A DNA stretch of 64,000 nt from Diphasiastrum complanatum (GCA_029204225.1 CM055099.1:65563852-65627851), one strand, 5' to 3'. Counted from the stretch's first letter, positions 19,936 through 31,663 are shown. Notes: generated from the sequence alone by a model not told the origin. Numbers and translations are program-made.

Positions 19936-20770
19936 CAATTAGTTCAAATCGTTCATCTTTATTGCCAGATTTTCAATATCAGATTTGTCGACTATGGATG
20001 CATCAGCTTTGAATTCTATCAAAAAGTTGGGGATGCATCAGCTTTGAATTCTATCAAAAAGTTGGATGGCAACAACTATCACTTATGGAAATTCAAAATG
20101 AGAGTGATCCTACAAGCGAAAGAGCGGTACTAAGGTTAAGCCTATTGCAGATCCGGCGGCCATTACTAAATGGAAGCAAAAACATGGGAAGGCCTTCACC
20201 CTTATCACTCTCAATATCAGAGATCATTAGAGACCGTGACTGCCAAACTTCATCTGAGAAAAAGGTTTTCTAATTCAAAATGGCGAATGTAGATTCGATT
20301 TCAAATCACTTGACCAATCTTCTTGAGCAGATGTTTGCAAGTAGCGGAGAAATCAATGATGCAGATGCCATCCATGACTCTCGTGTCAAGCCTTCCTGAC
20401 ACCTACAACAATAGGGTAATCATCTACTCAGCAAGGTCGTATATTAGCACGAGTTTCGTCTATGCTACTACAAGAAGAGATCCGAAGAAATGGATTTTCA
20501 TTCTCTCATTTGGCACCAGAATCGGAAGCTCTTTATTCGAAGAAATTCGATAAGAAGAAGTCAAAAAAATCACGAAAACCGAATAATAATTCAAATTCAG
20601 AACAAGGCGCAAACTCTAATTCAACTTCATCAAAATCAAATTTTTTTTGCAAATATTACAAACGAACTGGACATTTGCTGGAGGATTCTCAAATTCTCAA
20701 ATCGAAAAAAGCAGCAATAGCAACAGCAACAATCACAACAACGGTATGTTGATGCAACAGAAGGTTCGAT
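19936..20770 (+). pseudogene. Copia gag (broken)
   Basis: The gag start ATG at 19994 (MDASALNSIKKL) is followed by a 35-bp duplication that shifts it out of frame with the rest. The second copy reads on into DGNNYHLWKFKMRVILQAK, the typical copia gag opening. Later segments (MTLVSSLPDTYNN; SSKSNFFCKYYKRTGHLLED) lie in other frames. The zinc knuckle has lost cysteines: CKYYKRTGHLLEDS where a CX2CX4HX4C pattern is expected. The protein would form copia particles; this copy is dead. Confidence 0.82.
19996..20065 (+). repeat. 35-bp exact tandem duplication at copia gag start
   Basis: 19996-20030 and 20031-20065 are identical. 35 is not a multiple of three, so the original start codon now runs into a stop. 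Confidence 0.93.
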
Positions 20771-21085
20771 AGACTTCGACAAAGAAGTTGATAAAGCAAC
20801 ATTTATGGCAAATGAAGACCGACGAGATGTCGAGTCTTGGTATTTGGATTCATGTGCTACTCAGCACATGACAAGCCAACAAAATTGGCTTCATGAGTAC
20901 AGACAAGCTACAACTCATGAGTACCTCTCATTGGGCGATAGCAATACTCAAAGTATTGATGGTATCGGCACTATCAAATTGCTATTTCGGGATGGTACTA
21001 CTTTCATTCCAAATGTTCATCAAATTTTACCAAAAATCTACTTTCTATTAGGAGAATTGTTGATTTAGGCCAATGTTTGAGGGTA
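20771..21085 (+). pseudogene. Copia protease (broken) and start of pre-integrase region
   Basis: WYLDSCATQHMTSQQNWLHE at about 20840-20900 is the copia protease active-site region with the conserved D-S-G changed to D-S-C. It continues to NTQSIDGIGTIKLLF and a degraded pre-integrase segment, then stops near 21085 at the edge of the hAT element. Confidence 0.82.
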
Positions 21086-21185
21086 CCTTTCGAATCGCCT
21101 TTTCGAACCGTGTTTGAATCGAGTTTGAATCGAGAAAGAATCGGCTTCTCCAGGTTCGAATCGGCGAATCGGTTTTAGGGTTTTT

Positions 21186-21751
21186 TTCTTTAAACATTAT
21201 TGTCACGACTCACATCATACATATTACATATGTCATATTCCAATGTACCACGTGCATGGTTAGTTAGTGGGAAATTAGCAAATGTTCAATGATTCAAATT
21301 TCATGAAAATGACAATGTATACAATGTGCATTGTGTGACTTTTAACAAGTAATAGATTATAGTACTAAGTTCTAACTTCTAATAGCTTACAAGTTACAAT
21401 ACTAAGTAGTAAGTACTAACTTCTAAATATTAACTCGAGTTACAACTTACAACTTGCAGTAGTCTGTGAGTACAAATCCCATTCGACATTCAACATTGAT
21501 AATTGAAACATTCCACATTTGAACATTACCAAAATGTAAACTTTTTACCTGAGTCTTGAATCATATATGTAGTTTTAACTCATCCATAAATGCCAAATGG
21601 TAATAACGTTGCTCAAGTTTATAATCTCAAGACTTCAAAGTTCAAATTCAACTCCTAATTTCTATAAACTAACCAGAATACTAAATACTAAATAGTAAAT
21701 ACAAATGGGCCAGTCTCCTGAGTCCCCCTAAGGTAGACTAGTCACTAAAGC
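21186..21751 (-). other. 3' flank of hAT 1, no other feature
   Basis: AT-rich sequence downstream of the transposase stop, with short imperfect TAAGTACTAAC-like repetitions near 21360-21430. No gene seen. Confidence 0.4.
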
Positions 21752-24700
21752 CTAACGTAGCCTCCTCCTAGTCACCCGTGAAAGCTGTGACCTCGTACGT
21801 GCAGGCTTAGGAGCAGGATCCTCATCAATGCTATCAGCATCATCAGATGGATCACTCTCATCCTCTGAGGAATCCTCGTTGTCGGCTTCATCTTCTGAGG
21901 TCTCTGCGTCGTCTTCGTCTTCTAGTGGCTCCTCGTCCTCATGGGCTCGAGAACTGGAAGCCTCTCCCCCTGTCCTGCGACGTGCAACAGCCTGAGTGGT
22001 AGGTCCTGCACGCAGAGATTGGCAAACGGTTACAATTCACAATCACAAGTTTCAATTCTAATTTCTAAAGCTAGAACTTACTACTTAGAACATGGGATGG
22101 AGCTCAAAGTTCAAACTTCCAAGTGGCAAGGACCAACTTGCAAGGGCCCAAGCCTCAAGGCTCAAGGGCTAATTCAAATTTCAAAGCTTGAAATTGGAAC
22201 TTGAAATTCACCTGCAAACTGCATGGCGTCATCATAGAGTAGTGCATACATGTCCTCTACCTCCTGTGACCTTGGTGGTAGGTCTGGAACTTTCGTCACA
22301 TCAATGTCATCTAGATTTACCTACAGTATGTAGACAATAGAACAACACATTTAGAATGTCACTAAGGATTCAAATTTCAATGCTCAAACACAATTGCAAC
22401 TATCAAATTACAATTTACTTGCATAGGCTCCCTCGCCCCCTTCATCTTCTTCAGAAGCCGCAGATTGGCGTGCACATACACCAACCTGTCTAATTGTGCA
22501 ACACTAAGTCTGTTCCTCCTCTTCGTATGAATCAGAGAGAACAAACTCCAATTCCTCTCACATGCACTCGATGTGCAATCCTGTGAGAGAATGCGTATGG
22601 CGAGCTTCTGCAATTGAGGACAATCACCCCCATACTTGTCCCACCATGAAACAGGGCGCAGTTGTCCTTCTCAGAGCCGCGCTCCTGGACACCCAAACTC
22701 AAGAGCCTCACGCCTGTACAGTGCACACGTGAGTTGTGACAATGCACATTGAAGATCATTCATGAGTGAGTGCCGAGTGTGACAATGTGGCCACTCACTT
22801 CATTGGGATTCAAGAAAGACAAAGGACTTGAAAAAATAACAAATGTTAGAGAATTGTCATGACTAAGGACTTATACCTGAAGACATTGAGATCATCCCTG
22901 AGTGAATCCTGCATGACAAGATCAGGATAGACCCTCTCAATGTATGTGCGCCATCCTTGTCGGAGCTCTGCATCATGGAACCGATCTTCATTCCTCCATA
23001 GAGGATGAAGAATGCAAGCCATAGCGTGTAGAGGCTGATAGAACCACTCCCACCTGGCTTGCCACTTTTCTCTTATTTCTTCAACCCTATAAAATTTGAA
23101 AATCATACATCATACATGTCACATGGTGCATACTTATTACTAAATACTACAGATTACATAAACACTCATCAATCGTGATAGATAATGCATAATACAAACC
23201 TCTCTGCACCGATGGCAGTGCAGGTGCGAATCTGCTCTCCCAGCCTGTCCATGAACTCATAGAGAAGGCCCAAAGTGCAGCCCTCTCTCTCCGTAAGGCG
23301 CAGGACAGTGTAAAGAGGCTGCAACGCTATGATAATGGCCCGTGCATCATCCCAAAAAGGAGATGCTAGCACAATCCTCTCAAATCGCTGAGCCTTAGGC
23401 TCTCGTGAGTGCCTCCACTGACGCCAAGGCTGTAAGACCACCATCTGTCTCAAGCCATCATGCACCTTCACGAGGCGCTCCAAAACAATGAAAATAAAGC
23501 CAAACCTGGAACGGATCATGATTGCAAATTGTATTAGCTTCAACAAAGCAATTATCGGATAACAAGGTCTTAGGTTGAAACTGGAGTCTCGAAATTAGTT
23601 AGTAGTTGCTAGTACGCTATGTTCTAGCTTCTAAGTAGTAAGTAGTAAGAATCTAAGTGATGAAATTTGAATCAAATTTGATGAATAGAAAAGTAGACCT
23701 AGTGGGGGCAGGACTCAATATGTCGAGGCTAGAATACTCCTTGAACATACTAAGGACCCTCAGTCTCTTGGTGACAAACCTCACCAAGAACCGGCCTATG
23801 TCTGGTACCTCTGCAATCCATGGCAACTTTGCTAAACAGGGTGACCAAAAGATCCAAGGGTACTTTTCATTTACGAGCTTCCCCATGGCAACACAATTTG
23901 CCGCATTGTCGGTGATGACCTGCAAAGCACAACAATCATCAATGCAACATCGGAACATCCGACATCGATCTTCTCTGAAGTGACAAGTCCATGATCCAAG
24001 AAGCAACATTGAACAAGTAGTGTAAGTAAAAAGTTTTCACTCATTTTTATTTCTCACTACACAACTGAAAGTCAAGAATCAATACCTGCACAACATTCTC
24101 TTTGCCGACCTCCACAATGGTCGCGTCAATAAATCCAAACAATGTCTGGGCATCCAAGGTTAAGCCCGAGATGTCGATGGATCTCAAGAACATCGTGCCC
24201 AAGCAAGAAGAAACCAATATATTTACAATATGGTGCTTCTTGGTATCAGTCCAACCATCTGATATGATGGAGCACCCATACCTAGTTCAAAAGATCTCAT
24301 TGCCCACAAAATTCAGATTTCAGATGGCAATTGTCAATTGCATTAAAATTTAACAATTTATGTAATTGGTCAATAAATATAACTATTTCAATCATTCTTA
24401 ATTTTTAAAACATAAAAGTTAAGACTCAAGAGATAGAACTTAGAAGTTAGAACTTGGCACTCGCCACTTCAAACTTGGAATTTCAAGTTAGAAGTTACAA
24501 CATAAATGACAATACATATTAGTATCAATTTAGTAGTTACTAATTACTAATAACATTAAAGTAGGGTTTAGGAATCAGGATTTACATGGCCCATGATCTC
24601 CTGATAGGCTCTAGCTCTCTATCCACGGAGTCTCGCTCGACAACCAACTGAGTCGTCCTCAACTGCTGCATGGATGGTCCCTCCCACTCCAAACCAATCC

Positions 24701-25569
24701 TAGATACATGTCTCATCATCTCCCTCCATGCAGGGGTCGCAGCCAAGTGAAAGAAAGGGGAGGTTGCACATGTAGAAACACCTCCTAACAGATACAGTGG
24801 CTATGTCCTTGTTACTTTGCTGAAAGGATGCCACATACACATCTCTACCCCTAAGATGTGTACCAGTATGGCTCTGGGCATGAGAAGAGCCTTGTGACAA
24901 TGGTGCCACCGCATCACTCTGACTCTGAGTCTGACCCTGTGATGTGGAAGGGCCTGCTGGAACTGTTGCACATTGCCAATGGCCACAAATTATTAGTTAC
25001 TATCTAGATTCTAGAATCTACGACAAATTACAGTGGAGATAGATGAATCGTGGTAGACTGTAGTAGTCTGTAGATTGTAGTAATGTCAAAGTACATACGA
25101 TATGGCATATGCAATGATTTATAATTTACAACACAATCATCAATGCAAATATTTTCTATTTAGCATCTAGCAACAACTTACAATTGTCAATAACTCCAGT
25201 GACAGGAATCTCAACACAGGATAATCATCATTAATGGATTTATAAGTTATAACTCTTAACAGCTTCAGAATTCCGAATCTTCAATCATTGATTACAATTT
25301 ACGATCACGATTCACCAACCTGTGGGCGAGTGATGACCCTCCGAGGAGGTAGCCGTAGATGGAGCTGCAGGTATCATCAATGAGTCAGGTGCGCGCGCAC
25401 AACCTGCGATCTCATAACCACGTAGACGCAATAGGTGTGCCTTTATTCTAGTGGGGCCACCTGTGTAGTCCTTGCCACAATACTTGCAAGTCCACCTCTT
25501 AGTGCCTGAGGCGTCATAATTAGAAGCAACTGTCACATGATCCCACAAGGGATCCTTCTCTCTCGGCAT
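21752..25569 (-). pseudogene. hAT transposase gene, DUF659 type, nine exons
   Basis: Nine coding blocks joined by GT-AG introns can be read on the minus strand: 25569-25320 (BED zinc finger, WTCKYCGKDYTGGPTRIKAH), about 24957-24586, 24281-24086 (DUF659 signature IISDGWTDTKKHHIVNILVS), 23919-23699 (VITDNAANCVAMGKLV), 23505-23200, 23086-22877, 22713-22419 (hAT dimerisation, SACERNWSLFSLIHTKRRNR), 22320-22212 and 22005-21752. The last exon encodes a very acidic Asp/Glu/Ser tail ending RSQLSRVTRRRLR and a TAG stop. Defects seen are a frameshift near 24750 in exon 2 and TGA at 22671-22673, where the second hAT has a CGA arginine codon. The enzyme would cut and paste hAT DNA in the nucleus. It is a young copy, one or two lesions from intact. 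Confidence 0.85.
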
Positions 25570-25589
25570 GGTATCTACTATCTAGATTC

Positions 25590-25807
25590 TAGTCTCTCTC
25601 CCCCCACCAGTCTCTCTCCCGGGTCCCCCTCCTAAATTCTGATTTTTCACTCACACACACCTAAAGGCTAACTCTCCCTCGGACCTCCCTCCACACACAC
25701 ACACACACCCACTCCTAAGTCTACCTCCCTCTCTCTCAAAGACTCAAACACACTCTTCTAACTTAAAAATCTATTCACACATGTCACACACACATTATCA
25801 AACACAC
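25590..25807. repeat. CT- and CA-rich simple sequence, 5' of hAT 1 gene
   Basis: Pyrimidine-rich, then CACACA tracts in the transposase 5' region. Element C inserted in it; the tract resumes at 31217. Confidence 0.85.
25803..25807. other. Target-site duplication of element C, left (CACAC)
   Basis: CACAC on both sides of C (25803-25807, 31217-31221). Because the target is a CA repeat, the match is weaker proof than for A, B or F. Confidence 0.7.
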
Positions 25808-26272
25808 AGTTACGGACTACAGGATACAGGCCTACTGGGCTACTCTGCATATATTCCGCAGGCCTCTTTACATTTACTCTTGGTTATGTATATTTCTGCT
25901 TACGCATTTTATGTTAGTCATGTACAAGTCCCAGAGCCTTTTTATATGCTTATGACCCGCACTGGGTCCTTTTTTATGACATTGACTGGCCTTGGGCCCT
26001 TAATATATGGTTATATGTGGAGTGGGGGCCCGTAGGAAGGCGCACTATTTTCCCTCCACATTTTGCCTCCCTTTACTTTTGAATTCCTATTTTAGGGTTC
26101 ATTGGTAGGGTATTTATAGGGGCATTTGTACACTCATTTTTCAGATTATTGATTGGTATTGCTTGGGCTCTTCGTGGGAGAACCTATTGTCTTGTCTATT
26201 GCTTGTAGGGCTTTAGTCTATTGCTGTCTTTTATGCTTCATTGATTCAACACCTGAGATTTTGATCATAACT
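25808..26272 (+). repeat. Element C 5' LTR
   Basis: 465 bp, AGTTACGG...CATAACT. TATTTATA at 26111-26118 is the likely core promoter. Confidence 0.92.
26111..26118 (+). promoter_or_regulatory. TATA-like box in C 5' LTR
   Basis: TATTTATA, repeated at 31055-31062 in the 3' LTR, at a position similar to the TATA box of A. Confidence 0.5.
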
Positions 26273-26284
26273 TGGTATCAGAGC
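26273..26284 (+). other. Primer-binding site of element C
   Basis: TGGTATCAGAGC abutting the LTR; intact initiator tRNA-Met type. Confidence 0.92.
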
Positions 26285-26537
26285 ACTTTCCTGATTGCTG
26301 AATTTCAGATCTGATTTTCTGATTGGGTGCCCATTTTCCTTGCTGATTTTTCTCTCTTTGCTGAGGGCTTTCGTCTCTTTGCTTTAGCAACATTCAGCAC
26401 AGTTTGGAGGAGGACCAACTCCCATCAGAGGATTTTCCTTGGCGGAGCTTTAGCAGATAGTTAGCAGAAGTACTTCCGCTAAATTTGGCTGCCGGGAAAA
26501 AAAAAAAATTTGGGAAGATTATTTCCGGCGCCCAAGT

Positions 26538-26593
26538 TCCAAATCCTTTTCCCTCTTTTTTTTTTGAATCCTCCATTTGATTCAGGGAAAGGA
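26538..26593 (+). repeat. Piece of A-type LTR captured in the leader of C
   Basis: Matches 11836-11885 of element A's 3' LTR, including the T tract, GAATCCTC and GATTCAGGGA. C's own LTR contains no such segment. It sits between the conserved leader start and the leader repeats. Confidence 0.75.
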
Positions 26594-26620
26594 TTCCCAG
26601 CCATCTTTTCAGCATTGATT

Positions 26621-26800
26621 GGAGGCTGTCCAGCACCCTACTTCATCACATTTTTCAACCATTGTTCCAACAGAGTTTCAGCCATATTTTAGTTTTGATT
26701 GGAGGCTGTCCATCGCCCTATTTCATCACGTTTTCCACAGATTTCCAGCCATATTTTCAGCATTGGTTGGAGGCTGTCCAGCGCCCACTTTCATTCTCCT
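26621..26800 (+). repeat. Leader tandem repeat of element C (three units)
   Basis: GGAGGCTGTCCA cores start at 26621, 26701 and 26769, the same unit as in A and B but fewer copies. Confidence 0.85.
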
Positions 26801-27028
26801 TGTGGTCACATTTTCCAGCTAGCTCTTCGCACACGCTTGGAGCTCTATCGAGAGGTATCTTTGCTGGTTTTTCCTTGCTTTCCACACCTTTTCTTGACAT
26901 TTGTCATTTCCTTTCTTGCTCTTAGTGTCGTTTGTGTACCTAAAGCGTATTTGGGGTGACGACAAAATTCCGCTCCCTCCGATATTAAGCTTTTCTTACA
27001 CTCTCTTCACTTCCTGCATTCCTTGACC

Positions 27029-27855
27029 ATGGATACTTCCCCTACATCTTCTGAGCCTCGCATACCATCTTCCACTTACCTTGACGAAGTACGGCATAAA
27101 TTCCGAGATCATCTTAGGGAAGCCATGAGTGATGTACGCACCGATTTACGCCAGGAGTTACGAGAGACGTTAACTGCTCTTTCTGCCCAGATTGCTACAC
27201 TATCATTACAGTCCAGTGTTTCTCCACTATCTCCACTTGTTCCCCCACAGCATACATTTCCACCACCCGAGACTCCTTCATCTTCTAGTCCTTTGCCACG
27301 AGACTTTAAGGATAAGGTTCAGCTTACTGTGTATTCCGATGGGAATGCATTCGAGAATTGGTATTCTAAGCTTGAGACCTACTTCCTTATGTTTCCTAAG
27401 ACTGACATTCAGCGGATACATTTGGTTGCTTTACATTTGGAGGGCCGTGCTGCTACTTGGTGGCGCATGTTTCGCCAGACGGCTTCACACCCTGGCCTTG
27501 CTAGTTGGACAGAGTTTATGACAGCACTCCGCCTAGCGATGATTCATCCTCAGTGGCTTATTCGACAACGCGACATCTTTCATAGTTTATCTCACACTGG
27601 TGACTTGGCTGCTTATACGACACGGTTTACAGAGCTCTCCTATCTATTCCCAGATGTTTCTACATTGGAGCTCATCTCTCGCTACATTGCTGGTTTACGA
27701 GGCGCACTCAGATATGATGTTTCTTCTTTTTTTCCACACACTCTTTCTCACGCCATATCCCTTGCTACTGCACTGCAGCACAAGTACTCTCCCATCTCTT
27801 CCTTTGCTTCTCGTCCTTTGCCTCCTTTCACACGTCCTATTTTTTCCTCGCCACA
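27029..27855 (+). pseudogene. Gag of element C
   Basis: Begins at ATG 27029 (MDTSPTSSEPR). An amphipathic N-terminus (RHKFRDHLREAMSDVRTDLR) is followed by a Pro/Ser linker and the capsid domain: FENWYSKLETYFLMFPKTD, HLEGRAATWWRMF, MIHPQWLIRQRDIF, RYIAGLRGALRYDVSS. The frame stays open to 27967 but after about 27855 it has run into the pre-RT region (VFSELLREFEHVFREPTQLP). The gag C-terminus, any zinc knuckle and the whole protease are therefore deleted. Confidence 0.88.
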
Positions 27856-30677
27856 GGTATTTTCTGAACTGTTGCGTGAATTTGAGCATGTTTTTAGAGA
27901 GCCGACTCAGTTACCACCTTTCTGCATCACCTCCTTCTCGTCCTCCTTTTCGTATGCCAATTGTTGAGCGCGAGGAAGTCCAGCGTCAGGTGTCTGATTT
28001 TTACGTCAAGGCCTTATTGTTCCTAGCCACAGTCCTTTTGGTGCTCCTGTTTTACTTGTTGATAAGAAGGATGGTACTAAACGTCTATGTATAGATTATC
28101 GTGCTTTAAATAAACTTACTATCCGTAATCAGTACCCTATCCCTCATATGGATGACCTGTTTGACCAGTTAGGCCAAGCCAAGATCTTTTATAAACTTGA
28201 CCTCCGTTCCGGTTATCACCAGATTCGTATGCATCCTCCTGATGAGCACAAGACAGCTTTCCGTACCCACTTTGGTCTGTATGAGTTTCGTGTCCTTCCT
28301 TTTGGTGTTACCAATGGCCCGCCCACTTTTCGGAATGTCATGAATAACATCTTTTGTCCTCTGCTTGGAAAGTGTCATTGTTTATTTTGACGATATCCTC
28401 ATTTATAATACCACTCTCTCTCTTCATGTTCAGCACGTTCGTTCTGTTTTTGTTTTGTTAGTTACTCATCATCTGTATGCTAAACGTTCTAAATGTTCTT
28501 TTGTTGTTGTACAAATCGAGTTTTTGGGCTTCTTTGTTACTAATGGTACTGTTCGTCTCGACCCTCGTAAGGTCCGTTCTATTCTTTCATGGCCTGTGCC
28601 TGCTGATGTTCGTATGTTTCTTGGTCTTGCTATCCATCTTCGTAAACCAGTTGCTCATTTTGCCACTCTTGCATCTCCTCTGCATGCTCTGTTGAAAAAG
28701 GAAACTTCGTTTGCTTGGACTCCCGCATGTCAGTCAGCTTTTGATACTTTGAAGGTTAAGCTTACCACTGCCCCTGTTTTATGTCTTCCAGATTTTTCCC
28801 AGCGTTTTGCTGTTGAGACTGATGCTAGTTCCACAGGATTAGGTGCTTTGTTACGTCAGCGTCAGTGTGTTATTGCATATGAATCCCGTCGTCTTCGTTC
28901 ATATGAGCAGCGCTATTCCACTCATGAAAAAGAGTTGCTTGCTATCATTTTTGCTTTAAAGAAGTGGCGTCATTATCTGTATTGTGTTCCGTTTGATGTT
29001 TTTACTGATCACCAGTCACTTTGTTATTTGTATACACAAAAGGATCTTAGTGCTCGTCAGTACCGTTGGCTTCAGTTTTTACAGTCCTTTCATTTTGATA
29101 TTCATTCTAAGCCTGGTAAAAGTAACGCTGATGCTGATGCTTCGTCTCGTTTACCTGCTCTTACTTACAGTCTTGTTACGTCTCCCCACTCTTGGTATGA
29201 TGATCTTCCTCAGGCTTATGCCACATGTCTAGACTTTCGTGATGTTATGTCGTCTGCCTCTCGTCCTTCCTCTCACCCTCACCAGGTTTATTCCATTGTT
29301 AATCATCGTTTGTTTCACTATGGTTCGTTATGTATTCCCAGCACTCTCGACATACGTCCACAGCTCCTTGATGCCCATTCCTCTCCTGTTGGTGGCCATT
29401 TTGGTTTTCAGAAGTCCTTGTTCTGTTTGAAAGAACATTTTTACTGGCCTTCCATGAAGCGTGAGCTTTCCCACCTTATTCATACTTGTGATTTTTCCCT
29501 TCGTAACAAGTATTCCGTGAAAAAACTGGCGGTCTCCTTCAAAGTTGGCCTATTCCTTCCCGCCAGTGGACTGATATATCTATGGACTTCATTTTAGGTC
29601 TTCCCCGTACTCACCTGGTCATGACTCTTGTTTGGTGGTAGTTGATAGGTTTTCTAAACAAGCTCATTTCATACCAGTCAGACGTACTATTACAGCAGAG
29701 CAGTGTGGTCGTATATTTATTTTTGAGATTTTCCGCTTACATGGTCTCCCACGATCTATACTTACTGATCGGGATACCAAGTTTACATCAGGTTTCTGGA
29801 CAGAGCTTATACGTATCTTGGATGTTAGGATACTTATGGGCACTGCTTATCATTCTTCTGCGGATGGTCAGTCTGAGGTTATTAACCGGGTATTGGAGGA
29901 TTATTTACGACATTATGTTTCTCCTTCTGGTCGTGATTGGGATCAGCATTTATGTTTGGCTGAGTATAGTTAGAACGGTTCTATTAGTTCCAGCACAGGT
30001 GTTTCTCCTTTCCTGCTTGCTCATGGATACTCACCAGTTCTACCCGGTATACCTGCTCCTCCAGATGATGCACCTGTTACTATTTCATCTTATTTTTCGA
30101 GTGCTCGGGAGGTTATTACTAGAGCTGCTATTCATTTACAGCATATTCAGCAGCAGTACAGGACCATTGTTGATCGTCATCGGCGCCATGTTGAGTTTGC
30201 AGAGTTAGATACTGTTTTTCTCCGGTTACGCTTTGCTCGCCATCGTTTTCTACAGGGTCTTGCTTCTACTGAGAAGCTTGCGCCGCGCTATTATGGGCCT
30301 TTTCAGATTCTTGAGCGCCTCAGTCCAGTTACATATCATCTTGAGTTACCTGCTGCTACTCGGGCTTGTGATATCCTTCATGTCAGTTTATTATGTGCTG
30401 CTATTGAGGATGATGCTCCTCGAGATTCCTCATTTCCTACAGATCCAGAGCTTTTTCCATTCCTGCCAGCTGCTATTTTACAGGTCGTCGCCATCGGCAG
30501 GTTCAGTTTTTGGTCCCGTGGGATGGTCGTCCAATTGAGGAGGCTACTTGGGAGCCCATTGATGTTTTTTATCATACCCCTATCCTGGCTGATCAGGCTC
30601 GATCACTTGCAGCTACCATTGCTTCTCGGGATGCTCCGGCTTCTCTTGATGTTCCTTTCTCAGATGGGATATCTTGA
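27856..30677 (+). pseudogene. Pol of element C: RT, RNase H, integrase, chromodomain-like tail
   Basis: RT begins near 28035 ([20 protein letters not shown]) and its catalytic box is YFDD at 28383-28394, after a one-base shift near 28372. RNase H shows ETDASSTGLGALL, THEKELLAI and TDHQSL (28815-29010). The integrase zinc finger (HFGFQKSL...HTCDF) has lost its last cysteines near 29490. The core has MDFILGLP, LTDRDTKF and the glutamate in GQSEVINRV. A frameshift near 29600 and a TAG at 29971-29973 break it. The C-terminus (YYGPFQILERLSPVTYHLEL) and tail (EEATWEPIDVFYHTP) end at TGA 30675-30677. This is the most complete pol of its group here. Confidence 0.9.
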
Positions 30678-30743
30678 TGCAGTATTTTTCTCTGGCACTG
30701 GTTCTTATCTTATTTTGCCTACATTGGGGGCAATGTCCTTTAT

Positions 30744-30753
30744 AGCCAGGGAG
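30744..30753 (+). other. Polypurine tract of element C
   Basis: GCCAGGGAG-type purine run just before the 3' LTR. Confidence 0.65.
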
Positions 30754-31216
30754 AGTTACGGACTACAGGATACAGGCCTACTGGGCTACTCTACATATAT
30801 TCCGCATGCCTCTTTACATTTACTCTTGGTTATGTATATTTCTGCTTATGCATTTTATATTAGTCATGTACAGGCCCCAGAGCCTTTTTATATGCTTGTG
30901 ACCCGCACTGGGTCCTTTTTTATGACATTGACTGGCCTTGGGCCCTTATTATATGGTTATATGTGGAGTGGGCCCGTAGGAGGGCGCACTATTTTCCCTC
31001 CACATTTTGCCTCCCTTTACTTTTGAATTCCTATTTTAGGGTTCATTGGTAGGGTATTTATAGGGGCATTTGTACACTCATTTTTCAAATTATTGATTGG
31101 TATTGCTTGGGCTCTTCGTGGGAGAACCTCTTGTCTTGTCTATTGCTTGTAGGGCTTTAGTCTATTGCTCTCTTTTATGCTTCATTGATTCAACACCTGA
31201 GATTTTGATCATAACT
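30754..31216 (+). repeat. Element C 3' LTR
   Basis: 463 bp with the same ends as the 5' LTR; followed by CACAC. Confidence 0.92.
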
Positions 31217-31460
31217 CACACACACACACATTTATCAAACACACACACAAAAACACAAAAGCACAAACACACACACACACACACATTGTCAAACATTTAA
31301 CACACACACACACATTTGTCAACAGTCACACACATTGAACAGCCACACGTGACACACACAATTCCACCCCTCTCACACAACTCCACCCCTCTCTCTCTCT
31401 CGGATTTCTCTCCAGACTCCCGGATCTATATTCTGTCCAGTGTCTCGGATCTCTCTCTCT
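31217..31460. repeat. CA and CT microsatellite, continuation of the hAT 1 5' region
   Basis: CACACA runs with ATTTGTCAAACA interruptions, then CT-rich sequence to about 31460, matching the kind of sequence left of element C. Confidence 0.85.
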
Positions 31461-31569
31461 CTCAGGCGCGGAAATCTGGGAAGCTTTAGGGCCCAGGGAA
31501 GGGTAACGAGCAGGCTGCAGGAGGTCTCGAGGAGCAGGAGCAGGAGGTCGCGAGGAGGCGACGAGTTTT

Positions 31570-31635
31570 TTTTTTTTTTAAAACGGTTTGAACAGTCAAA
31601 AAATAGTTCGAACTGGACCTTTTCGAAAAGGTCTT
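31570..31635. repeat. TTCGAA-rich palindromic cluster, right end of hAT 1
   Basis: After a T tract, the words GGTTTGAAC, GTTCGAAC and CCTTTTCGAAAAGG occur within 60 bp. Similar clusters are at 21088-21185 and 42765-42970. Confidence 0.55.
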
Positions 31636-31663
31636 AATCCAATTTTTTATTTTAATACCAACA

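Larger units (their letters stand above)
13693..21085 (+). mobile_element. Ty1/copia element, 3'-truncated and split by element B
   Basis: A copia 5' LTR (13693-13922) and primer site are followed after 23 bp by element B. The copia body resumes at 19936 with gag, a knuckle remnant and a protease, and fades out near 21085 at the pre-integrase region. The two halves are joined by B's TTTGG target duplication, so B inserted into the copia leader. Integrase, RT, RNase H and 3' LTR are absent. Confidence 0.8.
25808..31216 (+). mobile_element. Element C: Ty3/gypsy LTR retrotransposon with most of pol
   Basis: 5409 bp between 465- and 463-bp LTRs that are about 97% identical by eye. It has an intact primer site, leader with three repeat units, gag, pol and polypurine tract. 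Protease is deleted at the gag-pol junction and pol carries several frame changes and one stop. Leader and gag show kinship with A and B, but the LTR sequence is different apart from the shared AGTTA/TAACT ends. It inserted into the CA tract upstream of the hAT gene. Confidence 0.92.
21088..31640 (-). mobile_element. hAT DNA transposon 1, interrupted by element C (outer limits approximate)
   Basis: The transposase gene at 21752-25569 is flanked at both outer ends by clusters rich in TTCGAA and GAATCG/CGATTC words (about 21088-21185 and 31570-31635), like the subterminal repeats hAT transposases bind. Element C lies between the gene's 5' end and the right cluster. I could not fix terminal inverted repeats or an 8-bp target duplication, so both ends are estimates. 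Confidence 0.5.

Noticed and set aside
21072-21100. Exact left terminus of hAT 1
   Set aside because: The stretch CAATGTTTGAGGG could be a terminal repeat, but it may also be copia coding sequence (VDLGQCL), and no matching right end or 8-bp duplication was found.
26273-26284. tRNA gene
   Set aside because: The sequence is only the 12-bp primer site complementary to a tRNA 3' end; no cloverleaf arms nearby. The same holds for the other primer sites.
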